Assembly (NCBI GenBank): GCA_003516765.1
Contig: DPCD01000044.1
Location: 747 to 11,432 of the forward strand
Length of the DNA stretch: 10,686 nt
From: Clostridiales bacterium
GTDB lineage: Bacteria > Bacillota > Clostridia > Oscillospirales > Oscillospiraceae
Direction of reading: 5' to 3'
In this document: piece by piece, positions 6,024 through 10,686 of the stretch
Numbering within the stretch: the first letter of the stretch is position 1
How the letters are laid out: the number at the start of each line of letters is the position of its first letter
Made by a program: the position numbers and the translations under genes
The notes under the pieces: model-generated
The model's database searches: none
The model's input: only the letters and a program-made list of their open reading frames with translations
Told to the model about the DNA's origin: nothing

Positions 6024-7055
6024 ATGATGAACATCGAACGCAAACCCTTTGGAAAGACGGCGCGCGGCGAGGCTGTGACGCTTTTTGAAATCCGGACGCC
6101 GGAGCTGACCGCGCGGATTCTGGACTACGGTGCGACGGTGCAGGCGCTGCTGGTGCCGGATAAGAACGGAAAGCCGGTCGACGTCGTCCTCGGACACGAC
6201 ACGATCGAGGGCTACGAGACGCACGACGGCTATCTCGGCGCGTGCGTCGGGCGTGTTGCAAACCGGCTGGGCGGCGCGCAGTTTACGCTGAACGGCAAAA
6301 CCTATATTCTGGCGAAGAACGACGGCAAGAACCACCTGCACGGCGGTCTGCGCGGCTTTGACAAGTATGTCTGGGACGCGGAGGTGCTGGAAGACGGCGT
6401 GAAATTTTCCCGCGTTTCGCCGGACGGCGAGGAGGGCTACCCCGGCACGCTGCGCGTGAGCGTAAGCTACCGCGTGGCAAACGGCGCGCTGACCATCACC
6501 TATGATGCCGTGAGCGATCGGGACACACTCTGCAATCTTACGAACCACAGCTATTTTAACCTGAACGGCGGCGGCACGGCACTTTCCCATACGCTGCAGA
6601 TCCATGCCGACCGCTTCACCGAAAACAGCGACCAGTGCATGCCGACGGGTAAAATTCTGCCGGTTGACGGGACGCCGTTTGACTTCCGTGCGCCGAAGCC
6701 GGTCGGGCGCGATATCGGGCAGGACGATGTGCAGCTTCGAAACTGCGGCGGCTACGACCACAATTTCTGTCTGGCAGATACCGGAGCGCTTTTGCCGGCA
6801 GCGGTTCTCTCCAGCGCGGAAAGCGGCGTTACGATGCGCGTTTCGACGACAATGCCCGGCGTGCAGCTCTATGCGGCAAACTTCCTCGGACCCTGGACGG
6901 GCAAGGGCGGCGCGATGTATGAAAAGCGCGATGCGGTGTGCCTTGAGACGCAGTTCTATCCGAACGCGATGCAGTGTGAGGCGTTCCACAAGCCGGTCCT
7001 CAAAGCAGGCGAGCGATACCATCAGGTCACGGTGTATGCCTTTTCCAACAAATAA
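6024..7055 (+). CDS. galM: Aldose 1-epimerase (mutarotase)
   Basis: A 343-residue cytosolic enzyme that interconverts alpha and beta anomers of aldoses, feeding sugars such as galactose or glucose into kinases. Seen: the family opening with LDYGATVQALLVPD (34-47), GRVANRLGGAQF (76-87), the NHLHGG motif with His106, NHSYFNL with the second catalytic His175, the GGYDHNF loop, and the catalytic base Glu308 in LETQFYPNA. All three residues needed by characterised GalM enzymes are present and the length is normal. Start: ATG at 6024 has AGGAG eight bases upstream; a second ATG follows immediately. It is a single-gene unit with its own promoter and is convergent with the ROK gene, from which it is separated by a strong hairpin. 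Proximity to two sugar kinases and a ROK regulator suggests it serves the same sugar pathway. Confidence 0.95.
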   Translation: MMNIERKPFGKTARGEAVTLFEIRTPELTARILDYGATVQALLVPDKNGKPVDVVLGHDTIEGYETHDGYLGACVGRVANRLGGAQFTLNGKTYILAKNDGKNHLHGGLRGFDKYVWDAEVLEDGVKFSRVSPDGEEGYPGTLRVSVSYRVANGALTITYDAVSDRDTLCNLTNHSYFNLNGGGTALSHTLQIHADRFTENSDQCMPTGKILPVDGTPFDFRAPKPVGRDIGQDDVQLRNCGGYDHNFCLADTGALLPAAVLSSAESGVTMRVSTTMPGVQLYAANFLGPWTGKGGAMYEKRDAVCLETQFYPNAMQCEAFHKPVLKAGERYHQVTVYAFSNK

Positions 7056-7072
7056 ACAGATGAAATGAAGAA

Positions 7073-7106
7073 ATCGCCGCAGTACGCTTGATCGTACTGC
7101 GGCGAT
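7073..7106 (-). terminator. Strong hairpin terminator between convergent ROK and galM genes
   Basis: A perfect 14-bp inverted repeat (7073-7086 and 7093-7106) with a 6-nt loop CTTGAT. Read on the minus strand it starts two bases after the ROK stop codon and is followed by a T-rich tail (TTCTTCATTTC), as expected for an intrinsic terminator of the ROK transcript. On the plus strand the T-run is missing, so it would end galM mRNA less efficiently, though it may work in both directions. Confidence 0.8.
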
Positions 7107-7108
7107 GG

Positions 7109-8221
7109 TTATATGCGGAAAAACTTGTCGAAGACCACGTCGGCGGCAGAGAGTGTGCCGACATTCGGGTCCTGACTGGACGGATAGATTCGGATACTGT
7201 CCGTGCTGCCGAAAAGTGCCTTGGCGGAAATTTCCTGCCGCAGATGCGCGGCAAGCAGTTCGTAGCGGTAGCAGACATCCCCCGAAAGATAGATGGTGTC
7301 GACCGGGATGAGGTTCAGAAGGTTAATCAGACCTGCCGACAGATACAGCGCCTCCTGATAAACCAGCCGCTGCGCCTCTGGGCTTTGCTCGGCGCTGTCG
7401 GCAAGCTCCCGCCAGCTGGAAAATGACGAGCCTTCCAGAAGCGCGGGAATGGAAGCGTAGGTTTCCAGACACCCCCGGTTGCCGCAGGCGCATTGCCTGC
7501 CGTCGAAGCGGATGGTGGTATGACCGACCTCGCCGGTAAAATACCGGGAGTTGCCGACCAACTCGCCGCCGGACATGATGGCGGCGCCGATGCCGATGTC
7601 GACGAAGACGAGCATGAAATTCCGGCTGTGCCCCATTTCCAGCTGATGCAGCGCCAGTGCGCAGACGTCATGTTCCAGATAGGCAGGAAGATCGAGCGCC
7701 TGAGACAAAATTGCGCTGATTTCCACGCCGTGCCACCGGTCAAACTGCGGCGGATTGAGGATTTTTCCGCCCTCGCAGTCCAGAGGACCCGGAGAACTGA
7801 TGCCGATGCCGAGAATTTTGCTTTTGTCCACGCTCTGCGCCATGCGCCGAAGCGCTTCGATGATCAGGTCCAGCAGTCCGTCCTGGTCGGGGAAGGCACG
7901 AAATTGCAGCAGATGACCGGACGTGTCGCAAAGACCGACGCTGCAGCTCTTTCTTGCCAGGTCGACTGCCAGCGCGTAATAGCTGTCTGCACGCACGGCA
8001 AGCGGCGTTGCACTGCGTCCGCGCCCGACCGACTGCGGCGGAAGCTCCATGACGATGCCGTCTTTTAAAAGCTCTTCGGCAATCAGACTCGTCGCCGCGC
8101 GGCTCAGACCGGTTGCCCGGGCAAGCTCGGCGCGGCTCATGGAGCTGCGGCGCAGCATGCTCAAAACCGCCTTGCGGTTATATTCTTTTGTATAGTCGGC
8201 ATTTCTCGGTTTTTGCGTCAT
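7109..8221 (-). CDS. ROK-family transcriptional regulator (NagC/XylR type)
   Basis: A 370-residue two-part protein. Residues about 12-62 form a winged helix-turn-helix (SRAELARATGLSRAATSLIAEELLKDGIV). The rest is a sugar-kinase-like ROK domain with YALAVDLAR (82-90), GIGISSPGPLD (138-148), the EHD aspartate at 185, the phosphate loop DIGIG (208-212), and the ROK zinc site made by His234 in GEVGHTT and cysteines 244, 246 and 251 in CACGNRGCLE. Known: ROK repressors bind DNA and release it on binding a sugar or sugar phosphate. Start: ATG at 8221; a GTG four codons upstream is possible, and both have only a weak ribosome site, so translation may depend on reading through the preceding gene. It lies directly after the isomerase remnant and probably shares its promoter. 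Likely targets are the adjacent sugar genes; the effector is unknown. It appears intact. Confidence 0.92.
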   Translation of the reverse strand: MTQKPRNADYTKEYNRKAVLSMLRRSSMSRAELARATGLSRAATSLIAEELLKDGIVMELPPQSVGRGRSATPLAVRADSYYALAVDLARKSCSVGLCDTSGHLLQFRAFPDQDGLLDLIIEALRRMAQSVDKSKILGIGISSPGPLDCEGGKILNPPQFDRWHGVEISAILSQALDLPAYLEHDVCALALHQLEMGHSRNFMLVFVDIGIGAAIMSGGELVGNSRYFTGEVGHTTIRFDGRQCACGNRGCLETYASIPALLEGSSFSSWRELADSAEQSPEAQRLVYQEALYLSAGLINLLNLIPVDTIYLSGDVCYRYELLAAHLRQEISAKALFGSTDSIRIYPSSQDPNVGTLSAADVVFDKFFRI

Positions 8222-8234
8222 GTTCTGTCTCACT

Positions 8235-8648
8235 TTATGATTTGATGGTTCTTATGGCTCTATGCCGCCACGGCAGATCAGAAGCTCCAGCTCGCCTTCG
8301 ACAATGGCTTCCCCGGCTGCACAGGCGGGAAGGAAGAAATAGTCGCCCTTTTTTAAGGCGTGTGCAAAATCGCCGCAGCGCACTGCGGCTGCCGAGGCAG
8401 TCTTCCCGGTGCTCTTTCAGGAGCTTCGTAAACGGAAGATCGGTGCCTTCGATCATGGAAATACCCTCGAAAGGACCCTTGCTGACTGCGTTCATGGCGT
8501 GGACCGTGGATGCGACCCATTCCTCCGGATAGAATCCGTCCTCCGGCGCGTCGCCGAGAAAGTCGTGAAAGAGTTTGCCGCCGAGATAGACGCGGTAGAC
8601 GCGGTTGCGGTCAAAAAAGACCGGACGCTGCCAGAGCTGCTTGTCCAT
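8235..8648 (-). pseudogene. Class I mannose-6-phosphate isomerase, internally deleted and frame-shifted
   Basis: The frame of 137 codons begins like the Clostridia-type class I mannose-6-phosphate isomerases: NRVYRVYLGGKLFHDF, FYPEEWVASTV, EGISMIEGTDLPFTKLL (about residues 14-80). After KEHREDCLGS the frame turns into basic, cysteine-rich sequence unlike any enzyme. The neighbouring frame over the same DNA instead reads GDFAHALKKGDYFFLPA, then GEAIVEGELELLICRGGIEP and stops at 8252; this looks like the true C-terminal cupin strand. So both ends survive and the middle, with the metal-binding histidines, is gone; relatives are several hundred residues longer. The lesion lies at about 8370-8400, where a 7-bp inverted repeat sits. 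Start ATG has AGGA ten bases upstream. The enzyme would have interconverted mannose 6-phosphate and fructose 6-phosphate, but this product cannot be active. It precedes the ROK gene by 14 nt. Exact family name is moderately sure. Confidence 0.75.
8372..8389. repeat. Inverted repeat at the isomerase deletion junction
   Basis: GCCGCAG (8372-8378) and CTGCGGC (8383-8389) are perfect 7-bp arms around a 4-nt loop CGCA. It sits where the N-terminal coding frame of the isomerase is replaced by the C-terminal frame. It may have promoted the deletion, or may simply be part of the original coding sequence; no T-run follows on either strand, so it is not a good terminator. Confidence 0.6.
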
Positions 8649-8662
8649 AAAAATACCATCCT

Positions 8663-8691
8663 ATTATATGTGTCGGAAATTACTTTGTCAA
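8663..8691 (-). promoter_or_regulatory. Perfect consensus sigma-A promoter for the isomerase remnant and ROK gene
   Basis: On the minus strand TTGACA (8691-8686) and TATAAT (8668-8663) are separated by exactly 17 nt, all twelve positions matching consensus. The -35 box contains the TGA stop of the FGGY kinase (8690-8688), so it is a new start point inside the kinase cluster. The predicted transcript start near 8656 leaves fewer than ten bases before the ATG at 8648 and would exclude the AGGA at 8662-8659. Confidence 0.88.
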
Positions 8692-9994
8692 TCTGCCCGG
8701 CAGGCAAGCGCCCAGCGCGCCGCGCCGCATGCCGCTTCTTCTTCGCAGCGCGAAAGCGTCATCGGGCAGGAAAAGACGCGCTCGAAGGCTTTTTGCAGAT
8801 GCCGGTTCTTTCGCAAACCGTTTCCCGAGCCGATCATTGCCTCCGGCTTTGCGCCGCCGGCGTCCAGAAAGCCCTGATACATCGCAAAAAGCTCCTGCGC
8901 CATGCCGTTCATGACGCTGTGCATGAAGTGCACAGGCGTGAAATTTTCGCAGCTGATGCCCCGAAAGCTTCCGCGAAGCGCCGGATTTTCCCGTGTGCCC
9001 TGAAAGAGCGTAGTGGCTTCCGGTGCGTCGGTGATTTCGCCGGCTTCATCCAGCGCGCGTTCCATCGCGCCGTAAAGGCTGATATCCGGTCCGCCTGCGA
9101 GCCTGAGCGTCTGGCGGAAGAAATTTTCCAGCAGAGCATAGCTTCTGCCGCCGCAAAGCGCCGCACCCACAAGAAGATTCCCGCCGCCGGGGTAGGGTCT
9201 GGTCTCCAGACCGGGAACCGAAAGATAGCCGGGCGTGAGACCGCGACCTGACTGCCTGTGCCGACGTTGACAAGAAGCGTGTGCTTCCTGTCGTCCACTG
9301 CGCCGAGGAACGCTGCCTGATTGTCTCCAATGGCAGCATAGACCGGGATCTTGAATGCGCCGGTTCCAAGATATGCGTTTTTGGATACCTGCGGCAGAAG
9401 GTGGGGAGAAAGTCCGGCTTTTTCTGCCGCGTCTTTGTCAAAGCAGCCGTTTTGCAGATCAAACAGCCCGAGGCTTGCCGCGTTCGAGCCGTCCAGAAGG
9501 GGAGAGGTCCTGCCTGCAAGACGCATGGCAACAAAATCCGCGATCGTGCAGAAGCAGGCTGCCGTTTCGGGAACAAGACCGTGGTGGACATTATAATAGT
9601 GTGTCGCCAGCCCGTAGCCCGGCGCCGCCGGATAGCCGGTGACGGCAGACAAGTGCGCAGCCCAGCTTTCGGTTTCGTTGAAGGGCAAAGCTGCCCGTTC
9701 GTCCTGCCACGTGTAGAGCGGGCTCAGACACCTGCCGTCAGTGTCGAGATATACGATGCCGTGCATCTGACCCGTGACGCCGATGGCGCAAATCTCGGGA
9801 TGTTCACACACAAGCTCCTGTACGAGGGGCAGCGCCGCAGCATAGATTTCCTCCGCGTTCTGCGTCCGCTCCCAACGCTCGCCGGGTAAAAAGGCGGCGT
9901 TCTGAACGGTTTTTGCCGCCAAAACGCCGGAATCTGTTTCCAATACCACCGCGCTGAGCGAGGTGGTTCCCAAATCCAGACCGAGCGCTTTCAT
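8688..9994 (-). pseudogene. FGGY-family carbohydrate kinase (sedoheptulokinase-like), one frameshift
   Basis: Two overlapping frames together encode one kinase of about 435 residues. The first 255 codons carry DLGTTS (7-12), VTGQMHGIVYLDTDG (73-87), TWQDERA (95-101), the catalytic GDNQAA with Asp224, and NVGTGSQV (243-250). Right after SRP the frame goes wrong. In the neighbouring frame the protein continues smoothly with GYLSVPGLETRPYPGGG, LVGAALCGGRSYALLENFF, the adenosine-site GSGNGLRKNRHLQ and the C-terminal EEEAACGAARWA. Restoring one base at about 9229-9234 (a CCGGGC run) would join them. Known: FGGY kinases phosphorylate open-chain sugars; TGQMHG and WQD resemble sedoheptulokinases. 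The start overlaps the PfkB stop by ATGA, with GGAG seven bases upstream, so the two kinases are translationally coupled. The break may be real or a sequencing error; otherwise both halves look well preserved, suggesting a recent event. Substrate uncertain. Confidence 0.82.
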
Positions 9995-10686
9995 GTGCGC
10001 GCTCCTGTCTGCATCGCGGCAAGCACCGCTCCTTTGGAGGGAATGCTCGGGATACCGCCCGAATGTTCGGTCGAAAGGCTTGCCGCCGTCAGGGCATAGC
10101 TTCCGATGTAGGAAAGGTCGTCCTGCGTGAGCTGCTCCGGCGCTTTCCCGAGCTCCAGAAGCCGCGCCACGGCGCTGCCGCCGAAGATATCGCCCGCACC
10201 GGTGGTGTCGACCGGATGGACGGCGGGGGCAGGCGCGCGGAAGAGCGCCTGCTTCGTTTTTAACAGGCAGCCGTCCGGTCCGAGCGTGACCATCGCGAGC
10301 TTTACGTCAAATTCCTCCAATAGCCGCTGCGCGCCTTCTTCGGGCGAACAGCCCCAGAGAAACGCAACCTCGTTGTCGCTGATTTTGACGACGTCGGACT
10401 GTGTAAGACTCCAGAGCATCTGCTCCTTTGCCGCAGCCGGGGTTTTCCAGAGCGGCTCGCGCAGGTTGGGGTCGCAGGTGATGAGCTTGCCCTTCGCCTT
10501 CGCGTAGGCGACTGCCTGCTGTGTGGTGGTGCGCGCCGGCTCGTCGGTGAGGCTGAGCGTTCCGAAGTGGAACACGCGCGCCTCGTCGATCAGATGCAGA
10601 TTTACCTCGTCCCAGCGAAGCTGCGTGTCTGCGCCGGGCTTGCGCGCGAAGGAGAACGAGCGGTCGCCGGAGGCGTCAAAGGTAAC
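9991..10686 (-). CDS. PfkB-family sugar kinase (fructokinase-like), C-terminal part (cut by window edge)
   Basis: The last 231 residues of a ribokinase/PfkB-type kinase; the N-terminus lies beyond the right edge. Seen: FDASGDRSFSFARKPGAD near the cut, FHFGTLSLTDEPAR, CDPNLREPLW, SDVVKISDNEVAFLWG, and the ATP-site and catalytic signature DTTGAGDIFGG, whose last Asp is the base. CDPNLR with KISDNE is typical of fructokinases. Known: these phosphorylate fructose or related sugars on C6 or C1 in the cytosol. Its stop overlaps the start of the FGGY kinase gene (ATGA), so both are read from one message whose promoter lies outside the window. Exact substrate is inferred from similarity only. No defect is visible in the part present. 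Confidence 0.9.
   Translation of the reverse strand, partial: VTFDASGDRSFSFARKPGADTQLRWDEVNLHLIDEARVFHFGTLSLTDEPARTTTQQAVAYAKAKGKLITCDPNLREPLWKTPAAAKEQMLWSLTQSDVVKISDNEVAFLWGCSPEEGAQRLLEEFDVKLAMVTLGPDGCLLKTKQALFRAPAPAVHPVDTTGAGDIFGGSAVARLLELGKAPEQLTQDDLSYIGSYALTAASLSTEHSGGIPSIPSKGAVLAAMQTGART

Noticed and set aside
5982..7022. Open minus-strand frame of 346 codons opposite galM
   Set aside because: galM carries all catalytic residues, a promoter and a ribosome site; the opposite frame has none of these.
8372..8389. Terminator inside the isomerase gene
   Set aside because: The inverted repeat has only 7-bp arms and no T-run on either strand, and it lies within former coding sequence.
8409..9251. 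Open plus-strand frame of 280 codons across the isomerase remnant and FGGY kinase
   Set aside because: It crosses two minus-strand genes and a consensus promoter and has no recognisable domain.
1..10686. Mobile element or defence system as the cause of the broken genes
   Set aside because: No transposase, integrase, terminal repeats, target duplications, CRISPR repeats or known defence domains were seen. A lone SIR2 fragment is not evidence of a defence module because its NAD site is incomplete and no partner gene is present.

Overview
The window looks like chromosomal DNA from a GC-rich anaerobic Firmicute, most likely a gut Clostridia member of the Oscillospiraceae type. This is an inference from the protein families (BMP-type nucleoside transporter, class I mannose-6-phosphate isomerase of the Clostridia type, HxlR regulator, SIR2 fragment), GGAGG-type ribosome binding sites and high third-position GC. 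No rRNA, tRNA, CRISPR array, insertion sequence or phage gene was seen.

Left part (1-3927, all minus strand): a complete BMP-family ABC importer locus. A near-consensus promoter at 3899-3927 drives a double-domain ATPase, then two overlapping or closely spaced permeases, and finally a substrate-binding lipoprotein that runs off the left edge. Such systems typically import nucleosides. The binding protein is last rather than first and appears to have its own weak promoter and a small intergenic hairpin.

Middle (3975-7106): a short minus-strand pair made of an HxlR-type winged-helix regulator and a 300-residue U32-like protein with a clustered four-cysteine motif. Divergent from it lies the C-terminal remnant of a SIR2-family deacetylase (pseudogene). 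Next comes aldose 1-epimerase (galM, plus strand) behind an almost perfect sigma-A promoter. A perfect 14-bp hairpin at 7073-7106 separates galM from the convergent ROK gene.

Right part (7109-10686, minus strand): a sugar-kinase and regulator cluster read right to left. It holds a PfkB-type fructokinase-like kinase (partial at the right edge), a translationally coupled FGGY kinase resembling sedoheptulokinases (one frameshift), a class I mannose-6-phosphate isomerase reduced to its two ends, and an intact ROK-family repressor. A fully consensus promoter (TTGACA, 17 nt, TATAAT) sits between the FGGY kinase and the isomerase remnant. Together with galM this was probably a sugar catabolic module that is now decaying.

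The most notable point is that three of the six genes between about 5.3 and 10 kb are broken, each by a different kind of lesion (N-terminal loss, large internal deletion, one-base frameshift), while regulator, epimerase and strong promoters remain. I found no convincing evidence for a wholly new biological system. The least characterised gene is the U32-like protein paired with HxlR.
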